Numbered from the stretch's first letter, positions 35,589-45,518 are shown. The stretch: 64,000 nt of DNA from JAJRRS01 sp965230275 (GCA_965230275.1 CBDDKO010000002.1:2480001-2544000); one strand, 5' to 3'. Program-made: numbers and translations. The notes: generated by a model not told the origin, from the letters alone.

Positions 35589-37046
35589 ATGCCAAACATC
35601 GACCCCGCGCTGTGGCGCGACATGATGGCGTACCTGCGTAAACGGCACAGCTCGATCTGCCGTCAGTGGTTTGAAGAGCTGGAGCCGGTGGACCTCAAGG
35701 GCGGTCTGCTGCAGATCGCCACCAGCAACAGCGTGCAGGAGAAGTACCTGCAAAGCAAGTGCTTGGAGCAGTTTAATGAGGCCGCCCAGGCCTCAACCGG
35801 GGCCCTGATCGGTATTCGGTTCATCACCCGCGACCGGGGTGTACAAGCCGCTGAGGATAATCAGCCCGATATCCCCCCTAAGGTAACAATCACCGCCGGC
35901 ACCCTGTCGAAGACCAAACGCAGCCAGGGCGCCCGCCCCGATATCGGCCAATCCCCCGTCTCAGGCGGTACCGCCGCGGCAGGCTCGGACATCGATCCCG
36001 ATCATATGATCCTGAGCCCGGATTACAGCTTCGACAACTTCGTCACCGGGCCGAACAACCAGCTCGCCTACGCCGCCAGCGTCGCCGTCGCCAATCAGCC
36101 CGGCACGGCCTACAACCCCATCTTCATCCACGGCGGGGTCGGCCTGGGCAAGACCCACCTGCTCCAGGCCATCTGCCAGAGCATCCTCCACAACTCCCCG
36201 GATACACAGATCCTCTACGTCTCCTGCGACGCCTTCATGAACCAGTTCATCGAATGCGTCCAGTCCGGCAAGATGAGCGAGTTCCGCGACCGTTACCGCC
36301 ACGTCGACGTCCTGGTCATCGACGACATCCACTTCCTGGCTAGCCGTGACCGCTCTCAGGAAGAGTTCTTCCACACCTTCAACGCCCTGTACCAGTCCGA
36401 TCGACAGATCGTGCTGTCCTCCGACGCCGCGCCGGACGAGATCACCGATCTGGAGGAACGGCTGGTCAGCCGGTTCCAGTGGGGCCTGATCGCCGAGGTC
36501 ACCAAGCCCGGCTACGAGACCCGCATGGCCATCCTCAAGGCCAAGAGCGACCTCCGGGGTATCCACATGCCCAAGGACGTCATGGCCTACCTGGCGACGA
36601 AGATCGACTCCAACGCCCGCGAGCTGGAAGGCGCGGTCATCAACGTCCAGGCCCACGCCGACCTCCAGGGCAGGCCCATCGACCTGAAACTCGCCCAGGA
36701 GGCCCTCCGCGAGCCCGACGCCGGCTCCAAGCACAGCCAGGTCACCCTCCAGCAGATCATCGACGTGGTCACCGCGTACTACGGCGTGAAGCTCAGCGAC
36801 CTGCAGTCTCGCCGTCGCCATAAGTCCGTCACCGAGCCGCGGCAGATCTGTATGTGGCTGGCCCGAAAACGCACCCGCTTCAGCCTCGAGGAGATCGGCG
36901 GCTACTTCGGCGGCCGAGACCACACCACCGTCATGCACTCGATCCGCACGGTCAACGGTAAGTGTGAAAAAGACAACGACTTCGACAAGCAGATGCAGCA
37001 TCTCGAGCAGCAGGTCAGCCAAGGGGCAGGTATCTCCACCGCCTGA
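35589..37046 (+). CDS. dnaA: Chromosomal replication initiator DnaA
   Basis: A 485-residue initiator protein. Domain I (residues 1-~85) and a proline/glycine-rich domain II are followed by the AAA+ domain III: HGGVGLGKTHLLQ (Walker A near 182-189), VLVIDDIHFLASR (Walker B), LEERLVSRFQWGL (sensor/Arg-finger region), and domain IV with the DNA-binding signature GGRDHTTVMHSI. The length is typical. dnaN is not adjacent; mutM is convergent downstream. DnaA boxes lie on both sides. Confidence 0.98.
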   Translation: MPNIDPALWRDMMAYLRKRHSSICRQWFEELEPVDLKGGLLQIATSNSVQEKYLQSKCLEQFNEAAQASTGALIGIRFITRDRGVQAAEDNQPDIPPKVTITAGTLSKTKRSQGARPDIGQSPVSGGTAAAGSDIDPDHMILSPDYSFDNFVTGPNNQLAYAASVAVANQPGTAYNPIFIHGGVGLGKTHLLQAICQSILHNSPDTQILYVSCDAFMNQFIECVQSGKMSEFRDRYRHVDVLVIDDIHFLASRDRSQEEFFHTFNALYQSDRQIVLSSDAAPDEITDLEERLVSRFQWGLIAEVTKPGYETRMAILKAKSDLRGIHMPKDVMAYLATKIDSNARELEGAVINVQAHADLQGRPIDLKLAQEALREPDAGSKHSQVTLQQIIDVVTAYYGVKLSDLQSRRRHKSVTEPRQICMWLARKRTRFSLEEIGGYFGGRDHTTVMHSIRTVNGKCEKDNDFDKQMQHLEQQVSQGAGISTA

Positions 37047-37425
37047 CCTGTCCACGATTAATCCACAATCCACATGTTATGCACACCCCTGCTGCTGCGC
37101 GGGCCTGTCGTTAACTCGGTGGGTATGGCGTGGAAAAGCGCATGACAAGCGCCGGTATGATCCGGACAACACTGATCCGACGGGGTGTTAACAATGCTTC
37201 TTTTGAGTCTAAGTGCGAGTTAAGCAGCGCTGGACCAGCCTCACCGAGCGCGCGATCGGAGATACCGACAGGTATTCCCCTGCTGCTTACGGCGTATAAA
37301 CCTCTGCCGACATTACTTCTATGCCGCCTTCTTGGCTGCTAATCAGGTAGCGACAAGCATTACGACGGTGAAGAAGATTAATAACTCTATCTCTATTCGT
37401 AATACTGACGTCAAACAAAGACGCA
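37047..37425. other. Candidate oriC-side intergenic region between dnaA and mutM
   Basis: A 379-bp gap between convergent genes. It opens with a cluster of DnaA-box-like sites: CCTGTCCACG, TAATCCACA (one mismatch, 37,059-37,067), CAATCCACA and a perfect TTATGCACA. It ends with a more AT-rich stretch (about 37,365-37,405) that could be a DNA-unwinding element. No gene is seen inside. Confidence 0.5.
37077..37085 (+). promoter_or_regulatory. DnaA box downstream of dnaA
   Basis: TTATGCACA matches TTATNCACA exactly and lies 31 bp past the dnaA stop, in a run of weaker boxes. Confidence 0.75.
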
Positions 37426-38259
37426 TCATGTCTGGCACACCGGACACCTGACCGTGGTCCTGCCGGCAACCTGCTCACTCACCAGAGGCTGCTCGCATCG
37501 CACGCAAGGCTCGTCTGCTCGGCCGTACACCTTGTGGCGGTTCTGAAACCGCCCGTTTCGGCCCTCGGCGTTCACGTAGTTCCTCAATGTCGATCCGCCG
37601 GCCCGTATGGCTGTGTTCAACAAACGTCGCATCTGTGGGACCATCTGCCGGCATACTTCAAGCCCAACGTCTGAAGCGGGCCTCAGCGGGTTGATCCGGC
37701 AGCCAAACAAAAGCTCATCGACATAGATGTTCCCCAGCCCCGCGATCACGGCCTGATCCAGCAGCGCGGCCTTGGTCGACCGCCGGGTCTTGCTGAGCTT
37801 GGCGTGGAGGTGCGTAGGCGTGATCTTCAAGGCATCCTCGCCCAGCCTGGACCAGCGCTCTTGTATCAGGGTTTGCGGGCTGTCGTACGTCCACATCCCG
37901 CCGAACCGCCTTGGATCACGGAACACCAGGCAGCCGGAGCCCGCGAGTCGCCAGATCACGTGGACATGGCCGTCCAGGTCGGCCGGCCGCTTGGTTGGGT
38001 AGTACCTGAGCGAACCGCTCATGCCCAGGTGGATGCATACGCAGCCGCCATCCTCGCCCGTCTTAGACTCGCCGATGAGCGCCAGCTGCTTACCCAGCCG
38101 ATCGATCCGCACGACACGGCAGCCTGACAAGAGATCACTCGGCCGCTTGGGGCCACGGACCACATCCGCCCGGCGTAGACTCACCCGCTCCACACGGCGG
38201 CCGACCACCGACTCCAGCAGTCCCAGCCGTACATGCTCAACCTCGGGCAGTTCTGGCAT
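37426..38259 (-). CDS. mutM: Formamidopyrimidine-DNA glycosylase
   Basis: A 277-residue base-excision repair enzyme that removes 8-oxoguanine and formamidopyrimidines. It starts with the catalytic MPELPEVE (Pro1 after Met removal, Glu2). It has the lysine/helix segment AALLDQAVIAGLGNIYVDE and the C-terminal zinc finger CVRCEQPLV...CPVC. The length is typical. Convergent with dnaA across the candidate origin. Confidence 0.97.
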   Translation of the reverse strand: MPELPEVEHVRLGLLESVVGRRVERVSLRRADVVRGPKRPSDLLSGCRVVRIDRLGKQLALIGESKTGEDGGCVCIHLGMSGSLRYYPTKRPADLDGHVHVIWRLAGSGCLVFRDPRRFGGMWTYDSPQTLIQERWSRLGEDALKITPTHLHAKLSKTRRSTKAALLDQAVIAGLGNIYVDELLFGCRINPLRPASDVGLEVCRQMVPQMRRLLNTAIRAGGSTLRNYVNAEGRNGRFQNRHKVYGRADEPCVRCEQPLVSEQVAGRTTVRCPVCQT

Positions 38260-38360
38260 GCCGTCATTGTATGGCCGTGATTAAACCCGGCGCACACCGA
38301 ACAGACGGCCAACCTCAGGGGTATACTTAATCACCATCCAACCTCCGGAAGGGAGATCGC

Positions 38361-39458
38361 ATGCCCAACGAAACAAACCCGGATTCACCCCCGGATTTAT
38401 CCCCGGATTCATCCCCGGATTCACCTTCCCCCCAGGAACTGATCGAACAGGTCCGCGGCGTGTCGGCCGAGCTGCGCGACGAGGTTGCCAAGGCCGTCGT
38501 CGGGCAGGACGAGGTCGTGGAGCAGGTCTTCATGTGCCTGTTCACACGCGGCCACGCGCTGCTGGTCGGTGTGCCGGGTCTGGCGAAGACGCTGCTCGTC
38601 TCCACGGTCGCCAGGACGCTGCACCTGTCGTTCAACCGCATCCAGTTTACCCCCGACCTGATGCCGTCGGATATCACCGGCACGGAGGTGATCGAAGAGA
38701 ACCGCGACACCGGCCGGCGTGAGCTTCGCTTCGTCAAGGGCCCGGTGTTTGCCAATGTGCTGCTCGCCGACGAGATTAACCGCACACCGCCCAAGACCCA
38801 GGCCGCGCTGCTCGAAGCGATGCAGGAGCACCACGTCACCGCCGGCGGGATCCGCCACGAGATCCCCCAGCCGTTCTTCGTCCTCGCGACGCAGAACCCC
38901 ATTGAGCAGGAAGGCACCTACCCCCTGCCCGAGGCGCAGCTGGACCGGTTCATGTTCATGATCCGCGTCGGGTACCCGACCGAAGACCACGAGCTGGACA
39001 TCGTCAAGCGCACGACCGGCCGGCACAAGGTGGATGTGCAGCCGGTGCTTGATGCCGAGAAGGTCGAGCAGGTCCAGGCGCTGGTGCGCGACGTGCCGAT
39101 CGCCGACCACGTCATGCGATATGCGCTGCGGCTGGTCCGCGCGACCCGTCGGCCCAAGCGCGGCGAAGACGACCACCGCCCCGACTTCATGCAGCAGTAC
39201 CTCAGCTGGGGCGCCGGGCCCCGCGCCAGCCAGCACCTGATCCTCGGTGCCAAGGCCCGCGCGATCCTCGACGGCCGGACCCACGCGACCTGTGAAGACA
39301 TCGACGCCGTCGCCGCGCCCGTCCTGCGTCACCGGCTGATTCTCAACTTCAACGCCGAGGCCGACAACGTCAGCTCCGATGACCTGATCGAACAGCTCGT
39401 TGAAAAAACCGACGCCGCCCCCGCCTCCGATCCCCAGGCCGACCAGGTGCTGCGGTAA
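38361..39458 (+). CDS. MoxR-family AAA+ ATPase
   Basis: A 365-residue MoxR chaperone-like ATPase. Walker A reads GVPGLAKTLLV, Walker B LLADEINRTPPKTQAALLEAM, and FVLATQNPIEQEGTYPLPEAQLDRF is the MoxR sensor I region. The first ~25 residues are PDSP/PDLS/PDSS four-residue repeats encoded by a 12-bp tandem repeat and may vary between strains. GGGAG lies before the ATG. It heads the cluster with DUF58 and VWA proteins; MoxR proteins typically help mature or activate VWA partners. Confidence 0.95.
   Translation: MPNETNPDSPPDLSPDSSPDSPSPQELIEQVRGVSAELRDEVAKAVVGQDEVVEQVFMCLFTRGHALLVGVPGLAKTLLVSTVARTLHLSFNRIQFTPDLMPSDITGTEVIEENRDTGRRELRFVKGPVFANVLLADEINRTPPKTQAALLEAMQEHHVTAGGIRHEIPQPFFVLATQNPIEQEGTYPLPEAQLDRFMFMIRVGYPTEDHELDIVKRTTGRHKVDVQPVLDAEKVEQVQALVRDVPIADHVMRYALRLVRATRRPKRGEDDHRPDFMQQYLSWGAGPRASQHLILGAKARAILDGRTHATCEDIDAVAAPVLRHRLILNFNAEADNVSSDDLIEQLVEKTDAAPASDPQADQVLR
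38377..38424 (+). repeat. 12-bp tandem repeat in moxR, four units
   Basis: Units are ACCCGGATTCAC, CCCCGGATTTAT, CCCCGGATTCAT and CCCCGGATTCAC. Each adds four residues to the MoxR N-terminus without changing frame. Confidence 0.9.
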
Positions 39459-39481
39459 TGCAACTTCAGTACAAGAAGTTT

Positions 39482-39591
39482 GCCGCGAATACACGCAAAT
39501 GAACACGAATCCGACCCATGCAGACGAAAGTCGGTTCACTTTCAATAAAGCATATCGTTCATATTTGTGTTGATTAGCGTTTATTTGCGGC
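39482..39591. repeat. Inverted-repeat element inside the moxR cluster
   Basis: Left arm 39,482-39,510 (GCCGCGAATACACGCAAATG onward) and right arm 39,563-39,591 agree at about 24 of 29 paired positions. A short CCGAC/GTCGG hairpin lies in the centre. It fills most of the 152-bp gap between moxR and the DUF58 gene and resembles a MITE or BIME insertion. Confidence 0.7.
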
Positions 39592-39610
39592 TCACAATTT
39601 TCAGGACACG

Positions 39611-40615
39611 ATGCAGTCAGACCACGTACACAACTACCTCGACCCACGCACGCTCGCCGCGATCGGGCCGATCGATCTGCGGGCGCGGATGATCGTCGAG
39701 GGGATGATGACCGGGATGCACCGCTCGCCGATGGAAGGCGTCAGCGTCGAGTTCGCCCAGCACCGCCAATACACGCCCGGCGATGACACGCGCTTCCTGG
39801 ACTGGAAGGTCTACGGCAAGACCGACAAGCTCTACCTCAAGCAGTACCAGAAAGAAACCAACCTCGACATGGTTGTGCTTGTCGATGTCTCCGGCTCGAT
39901 GCACTACGCCTCGACGCGCGGCCAGGTCGCCACCGGCTCACCCCGCGCCACGACGGGGGAGTCGTGGACCAAGTACGACCACGCCGCCAGCCTCGCGGCC
40001 GCCATGTGCCATATCGCGCTGCGGCAGCAGGACCGCGCTTCGGTGGTCCTGTTCACCGACGCGATTCAGACCGCTACGCGCCTGAGTAATTCGCACGGCC
40101 ATTGGAAGTCGATCGTCGAAGCGCTCGCGATGGCGAAGACGATCGAGCACCCCGAACCCGGCGAGCAGGCGGCAGAAGATGAAACGCCGCCCGGGCGGAC
40201 GGACCTCGGCCGGGTGTTCGATCAGGCCGTCGCCAAACTCGGCCGGCGCTCGTTGGTCATCCTGATCAGCGACCTGTTTGACGATCCCGAAGTGCTCGAG
40301 CGCGGGCTGGCCCGGTTCAAGTTCAGGGGGCACGACGTCATCGTGTTGCAGACGCTGGACCCGTCGGAGCTCGCGTTTCCGTTCCGCGGGGCGAGCCAGT
40401 TCCTCGGGCTCGAAGCCGAGGGACGCATGAACCTCGACCCCCAGGCCCTGCGTGACGGCTACCTGGCGGCGCTGCAGGCGCACCTGGACCAGGTGGAAAC
40501 ACTCACTCGGCGCTTCCAGTTCGACTACATGCTGCTGGATACCGGCCAGCCGATGGGCCCGGCACTGAGTCACTTTATGGCCAAACGCAGCGGCACGATG
40601 GTGAAGCGTTCGTGA
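39611..40615 (+). CDS. DUF58 domain protein
   Basis: A 334-residue protein of the DUF58 family, a VWA-like partner of MoxR. YTPGDDTRFLDWKVYGKTDKL is the DUF58 core, followed by VVLVDVSGSM, which keeps a full DxSxS metal site. The C-terminal segments LVILISDLFDDPEV and GHDVIVLQTLDP follow family order. It has no TM helix and is likely cytoplasmic. Second gene of the cluster; the inverted-repeat element between it and moxR may affect expression. Confidence 0.92.
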   Translation: MQSDHVHNYLDPRTLAAIGPIDLRARMIVEGMMTGMHRSPMEGVSVEFAQHRQYTPGDDTRFLDWKVYGKTDKLYLKQYQKETNLDMVVLVDVSGSMHYASTRGQVATGSPRATTGESWTKYDHAASLAAAMCHIALRQQDRASVVLFTDAIQTATRLSNSHGHWKSIVEALAMAKTIEHPEPGEQAAEDETPPGRTDLGRVFDQAVAKLGRRSLVILISDLFDDPEVLERGLARFKFRGHDVIVLQTLDPSELAFPFRGASQFLGLEAEGRMNLDPQALRDGYLAALQAHLDQVETLTRRFQFDYMLLDTGQPMGPALSHFMAKRSGTMVKRS

Positions 40616-40644
40616 GGATTGATGCCTAGGAACACACTCGATTG

Positions 40645-43050
40645 ATGATGATGTTCACCGCCCAGGTCGTTGCCCCGTTTATTGCCCCGGCGCTCGCCGT
40701 TGCGGGTGCGGCGATGGTGACGGTCCCGCTGGCGATCCACCTGCTATCACGGTGGCGTCGCAGGCCCCAGCCGTTCGGTGCGATGCGTTTCCTGATCGAG
40801 GCGTACCGCAAGCAGAAACGCCGGATGCATATGGAGCAGTGGTTGTTGCTGCTGGTGCGCTGCCTGATTGTGTTGCTTCTAGGTTTGGCGCTGGCGCGGC
40901 CGCTGCTGGTCGGGCTGCTGGGCTCATTACTGGGCGGATTGGATACAAGCGGCCGGGTCGTGCATATCGTGATCGACGACGCGCTGTCATCCCATGCCGA
41001 GGACGGCCCGGACGCCACGCGGTTCGACCGTTTGATTGAGGACGCCTCGTCGATCGTTGAATCGATGGAACCCGGGGATCGTGCGATGCTCTGGCGCGCG
41101 GGTCGGCCTGCTGAGGCGCTCACCGATGGTCCCACTCAAGACCGCGACGCGTTGATCACGACACTCGATGCGATGCGCCCGGGCTTCGGCCGATCGGACC
41201 TGAGCGGCGCACTTGATCTGATCCAGGATTCATACGGCGAATTGTCCGACTCGACCCAGACCCTGACGTTTCTCTTAAGCGACTTCACGCGCTCGGCGGA
41301 ACCGGTTGACGCTGTCACGGATGCTGCCGATAGGCGGGACGATCCCCGGCACGTGTTTATTGCTTCACGCCCCACGTCGTCGGTTGACAATCTTCAGGTG
41401 GTTTCCGTCGAGCCGCGCCGCCGCGTGGTCTGGGCGGGGAGTTTGTCGGGCAGCCGGATCGAGACGGAGGTGAAGCTGGCGCGTTATGCGGATTCGTTGC
41501 CGGCCAGGGACGTCGCGTTGACGGTTGAGCTGATTGATTCAGATGGCAAGCGCGTGGCTTCCACGCAACGCCGAGCCTCACTCGCGACGGGCCAGCAGGC
41601 ACTGACCGTCGGGGTCGATTTGCCGATCGATGCGCCAGTCGGCGGGTCGGACCCGGCGGGTGGTGAGTTGCTGACGATCCGTGCCCGGTTAACGGACGAT
41701 GCCGACGGGCTTAATGAAGATAACGTGGCGCATCAGGTGGTTGAGGTGCGTCGCAGGTTGCGGGTGGCTCTGATCGACGAGGCGGACGCCGACGTATCGG
41801 CACAGGGCGGCGGCCTATCGCCGGGCCAGTGGACATCGCTGGCACTTGATCCACAGATCGCCGGGTCGTCGGGCTTGATCGATGTGGTGCGGTTAACGCC
41901 CGCCCAGATGAATGCACCCGACTCGCTTCAAGGGCTCGAGGCGGTCTTGTTGCTGCGGCCGGACCGTGTGACCCGGACCGGCTGGCGCGATCTTCATGCG
42001 TTTGCCGATCAAGGCGGATTGGTCTGGGTCTTCACGCCGACTCATGAGGGGGCTTCGCCGTGGGTGAGTCTGCTCAACGAGTTCTTCGAGCCCACGTGGC
42101 GGATCGGCTTGGAACCCGAGCGGATCGATGAAGACGCTGCACCGATTGGGATTGCTTCCGGGCCGTTGTTAGTAGAACCGCTGGAACGTCTCGCCGCGGA
42201 CTGGCAGGCGCTGACCCAGCCCCTGCGCGTGCAGCGTTACCTGCCTATCGAGACCAATGAGCAAGACGCGTGGATCACGTTGTCGGACACACCGCTGATT
42301 CGGTCTTCGGAAGAAGCGGACGCCAAGGCCTCTCGTGTCCTGCTGGCACACCGCCGAGTCGGGCTGGGTTCTTTGATGATGTTGTCCACAGCGGTGGACA
42401 CACGGTGGACCAACCTGCCCACCAAGCCGATGTTTGTCCCGCTCATCCACGAAACATTGCACGGCGTGCTGGGCACGCGCGATCGGCCCGGCGTGATCAA
42501 GGCCGTCGCGGGCGATCATCCTGCACTGACTTCCGCCTGGTCGGGCGTGACAAAGCTCGACAGGTTAATGACCAGCGACGATCCGTTCCCCCTTCCACCT
42601 GGTGGCGATGAGCGCGCGCAATCACCAGCGCTGCGTGTCGATGCTTCAGGAATCGCGCTTGCCGATCCGATCCGGCAGCCGGGCGTGTATCAGGCGCAGA
42701 CCGACCTGGGGCCGCGCCGGCTGGTCGTGGACATCGATGCGCGCGGCGGCGATACACGGCAGATCGATGACGAGGCCTTGACCCATTGGCTCAACAGCCT
42801 GGGTACATGGGCTTGGCTTGATAGCGAACAACCGGGCGCAGCGCTCGAGCGATCCACCCAGACGGCGGACATCGGCTGGGCGCTGCTCTGGGGCGTGCTG
42901 GCGCTGGTGCTGATCGAGGCGTTCCTGGCAAGGGTGTTCAGCCACGCGAACGCCGGGCGCAGCGAATCGCTCACCGTTCAGATCTGGCACACGTTGGTTC
43001 GGCTGCGCAACGGGCACCATGCACGCCGTGACACCGGGGAAAGCACGTGA
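40645..43050 (+). CDS. BatA-like membrane protein with VWA-type domain
   Basis: About 801 residues. The N-terminus has two TM helices around the BatA signature (PLAIHLLSRWRRRPQPFGAMRFL and LLLLVRCLIVLLLGLALARPLL), a periplasmic VWA-like region follows (HIVIDDALSSHAEDG, metal site degenerate), then a DUF4159/GATase-like middle part and a C-terminal TM helix (ALLWGVLALVLIEAFLARVF). It lies 29 bp after DUF58. Role in the complex is inferred from Bat operons; function unknown. ATG 40,645 is chosen among three ATGs and a TTG in a row. Confidence 0.8.
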   Translation: MMMFTAQVVAPFIAPALAVAGAAMVTVPLAIHLLSRWRRRPQPFGAMRFLIEAYRKQKRRMHMEQWLLLLVRCLIVLLLGLALARPLLVGLLGSLLGGLDTSGRVVHIVIDDALSSHAEDGPDATRFDRLIEDASSIVESMEPGDRAMLWRAGRPAEALTDGPTQDRDALITTLDAMRPGFGRSDLSGALDLIQDSYGELSDSTQTLTFLLSDFTRSAEPVDAVTDAADRRDDPRHVFIASRPTSSVDNLQVVSVEPRRRVVWAGSLSGSRIETEVKLARYADSLPARDVALTVELIDSDGKRVASTQRRASLATGQQALTVGVDLPIDAPVGGSDPAGGELLTIRARLTDDADGLNEDNVAHQVVEVRRRLRVALIDEADADVSAQGGGLSPGQWTSLALDPQIAGSSGLIDVVRLTPAQMNAPDSLQGLEAVLLLRPDRVTRTGWRDLHAFADQGGLVWVFTPTHEGASPWVSLLNEFFEPTWRIGLEPERIDEDAAPIGIASGPLLVEPLERLAADWQALTQPLRVQRYLPIETNEQDAWITLSDTPLIRSSEEADAKASRVLLAHRRVGLGSLMMLSTAVDTRWTNLPTKPMFVPLIHETLHGVLGTRDRPGVIKAVAGDHPALTSAWSGVTKLDRLMTSDDPFPLPPGGDERAQSPALRVDASGIALADPIRQPGVYQAQTDLGPRRLVVDIDARGGDTRQIDDEALTHWLNSLGTWAWLDSEQPGAALERSTQTADIGWALLWGVLALVLIEAFLARVFSHANAGRSESLTVQIWHTLVRLRNGHHARRDTGEST

Positions 43051-45458
43051 ACCATTCAATACACATCCCGACGCCACCGATTCTGGCACAACAGTCAGGC
43101 GGCATGATCGACCGGCTGCTCGGGCTGCGGTCGCTGAGTTGGTCGGACCCCGAGGCGGGTTTGGGCTTCGAGTATCTGTTGCCCGCTTGGTTGTGGGCGC
43201 TGATCGTGCTCGGCGCGCTGGGATTTGCCTGCTGGAGCTACCGCCGGCTGATCGGCCCGCGCATATTGCGCATCTTGCTCGCACTGTTGCGCACGACGAC
43301 GATCCTAGTGCTGGCGGTGCTGATCGCCGGGCCCACGCTTGTCTTGCCTCAGGAAACCGTCGAGCGCGACTGGCTTTTGGTCATGCTGGACCGCAGCGCG
43401 TCGATGCAGGTCCGTGATGTGACGCAGACAGACACGGGCGAGGTGGTCAGCCGTGATGAAAGCCTCCGCCAGGCGCTCGAAGAGCAGGCGGACGTGTTCG
43501 GCCCGCAAGCACTGGGTAAGGATCGGCACGTGGCGTGGATCGGTTTCGCAGGCTCGGCTTATCCGATTGAGCCGAACGATATGGGCGAAGCTGGTGCCCA
43601 GGCCACCATGGTCCGCAGTTCGATCGAGCAGGCCATGCGCCTGCCAGCCGGCAAACCCGTCAGCGCGATCGTGCTGTTGACCGACGGGCGCACGACCCAG
43701 GACACCGGGCCCGACCTGTCGCGTAAGCTGCAGCAGCAAGGCATCGCGGTCTTCAGTGTTCCGCTTGGCGCAACCAGCCCGCCGGTGGACCTTGCGATCG
43801 GTCAGGCCGACGGGCCGCAACGCGCCTTCCTAGGCGACGCCGCGCCGGTCAGCGTCAGCGTCGATCAACTCAGCGGCGAAGTCATCGATCCAAGTGAGAT
43901 ACTTGTGACACTCACGGACACGGCCGACGGTCGCGTGTTGGATGAAGCGACACTCGATACCGCCCCGCCGGGTGAGCCGTTGAAGCTATCAGGTAAGTCC
44001 GAATCGGTCGGCACGGCCCGCTGGCAGGTGCGCGTGACACACCAGCCGACAGCCGGACAGCAAGCCGTGCGCGAGCTGGTCATGGATAACAACGTCCGCA
44101 CGGTCGAGATCGAGGTGATCGATCGGCCGATCCGCGTGCTGTATGTCGAGGGTTACCCGCGGTGGGAGTTCCGCTACCTGAAGAACCTGCTGATCCGCGA
44201 GAAGTCCATCAGCGCCAGCACGTATCTGCTGAGCGCCGACCGGGCGTTTGCCCAAGAAGGCGACGAGCCGATCACCCGCCTGCCGAACACCGCCGAGGAG
44301 TGGGACGCCTACGACGTGGTCATCCTCGGCGATGTCCCCGCTTCGCATTTTTCAACCGAACAGGTGACGCTTTTGCGCGACCATGTATCGGTCGGCGGCG
44401 CGGGGTTGATGTGGATCGGCGGCGCGACGAGTACGCCCAGGCAATATGCCGGTTCACCGCTGGCGGACCTGCTGCCGATGCGGCGTCCGTCTGATGTGGC
44501 GCGTTCGGGTACGTCGTTGAGTTTGTTCAGGATTGTGCCGACCGCGCTGGCGCGTTCCTTGAATGTGCTTCAACTGCAGGGCATCGGACCTGCCGCGGGC
44601 GATCCCGATGCCTGGCCGATCGACCTGCCTGCGATCCGATGGGCGCAGGACCCCGGCACGCTGAAACCCACCGCCGAGGTCCTCGCCGAGGCGCTGCTGG
44701 TTGATGATGAGCAGACGCGCATCCCGGCGATCGTTCGGCTGCGCTACGGCGCGGGGCAGAGCCTGTACATCGGGACCGATGAGTCGTGGCGATGGCGATA
44801 CGGACGGGGCGAGTGGTACTTCCAGCAGTACTGGGTGCCGCTGGTGCGCATGCTCGGGCGGGCACGTATCCAGGCCGACACCGAGCAGGTGCGCTTTGAA
44901 CTGTCTCACCGGGCGGTCATGGTCCGGCAATCGATCGTGATCGAATTGGAACTGACGGACCCGGCGCTGATCAACCGGGGCATGCCGAAGATCGATGTCA
45001 CGGTCAGGCCCGCGGACGACCCGACCGGCCCCGCCGTGGACAGCCTGACGCTCTTGCCGGTTCAAGACGGCGGCACGGCTTCGCCCACCGGTATCCGGCG
45101 AGCGGTCTACCGCGCAATCTGGCGGCCGACCCAGGAGGGGCAGATGCTTGTCTCCGTGACCGATCCGGTGCTGGCGGACCTGTCATTGGTGCAAGGCATT
45201 CAAGTCAATACGACGAATCAGGAACTCGCCAACCCGCGCACCGATCATGCCCGATTAGAGGCGCTCGCCGAGCAGACCCGGGGCGCGGTTGTGCCCTTGG
45301 ACGAATTGAATCAGTTGACCGGATTAGTCCCGAACCGCGCCCGGATCACTGCGACGGATATCCGCGAGCCGCTTTGGGCCTCGGCTTTGTCGTTGATCGT
45401 GCTGGGTGTGCTGCTAACCCTGGAATGGGTGGTCCGACGGGCGATCCGGCTGGCGTGA
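43047..45458 (+). CDS. VWA domain membrane protein
   Basis: About 803 residues. Two N-terminal TM helices (WLWALIVLGALGFACWSY and TTILVLAVLIAGPTLVLP) precede a VWA domain with MLDRSASMQV (DxSxS) and VLLTDGRTTQD. A glutamine-amidotransferase-like domain follows (IRVLYVEGYPRWEFRYLKNL, VILGDVPASHF), and a C-terminal TM helix closes it. The GTG start overlaps the previous stop as GTGA, so translation is coupled. Likely the main periplasmic VWA partner of MoxR. Confidence 0.85.
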   Translation: MNHSIHIPTPPILAQQSGGMIDRLLGLRSLSWSDPEAGLGFEYLLPAWLWALIVLGALGFACWSYRRLIGPRILRILLALLRTTTILVLAVLIAGPTLVLPQETVERDWLLVMLDRSASMQVRDVTQTDTGEVVSRDESLRQALEEQADVFGPQALGKDRHVAWIGFAGSAYPIEPNDMGEAGAQATMVRSSIEQAMRLPAGKPVSAIVLLTDGRTTQDTGPDLSRKLQQQGIAVFSVPLGATSPPVDLAIGQADGPQRAFLGDAAPVSVSVDQLSGEVIDPSEILVTLTDTADGRVLDEATLDTAPPGEPLKLSGKSESVGTARWQVRVTHQPTAGQQAVRELVMDNNVRTVEIEVIDRPIRVLYVEGYPRWEFRYLKNLLIREKSISASTYLLSADRAFAQEGDEPITRLPNTAEEWDAYDVVILGDVPASHFSTEQVTLLRDHVSVGGAGLMWIGGATSTPRQYAGSPLADLLPMRRPSDVARSGTSLSLFRIVPTALARSLNVLQLQGIGPAAGDPDAWPIDLPAIRWAQDPGTLKPTAEVLAEALLVDDEQTRIPAIVRLRYGAGQSLYIGTDESWRWRYGRGEWYFQQYWVPLVRMLGRARIQADTEQVRFELSHRAVMVRQSIVIELELTDPALINRGMPKIDVTVRPADDPTGPAVDSLTLLPVQDGGTASPTGIRRAVYRAIWRPTQEGQMLVSVTDPVLADLSLVQGIQVNTTNQELANPRTDHARLEALAEQTRGAVVPLDELNQLTGLVPNRARITATDIREPLWASALSLIVLGVLLTLEWVVRRAIRLA

Positions 45459-45518
45459 GGCATATACTCCATCAACGGCTGACGTGGATCGGCCCGCGTG
45501 GGATGAAAGATTGATGTG

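Noticed and set aside
35961..37073. Minus-strand frame opposite dnaA
   Set aside because: Shadow of dnaA; rich in Val/Asp/Leu with no recognisable fold.
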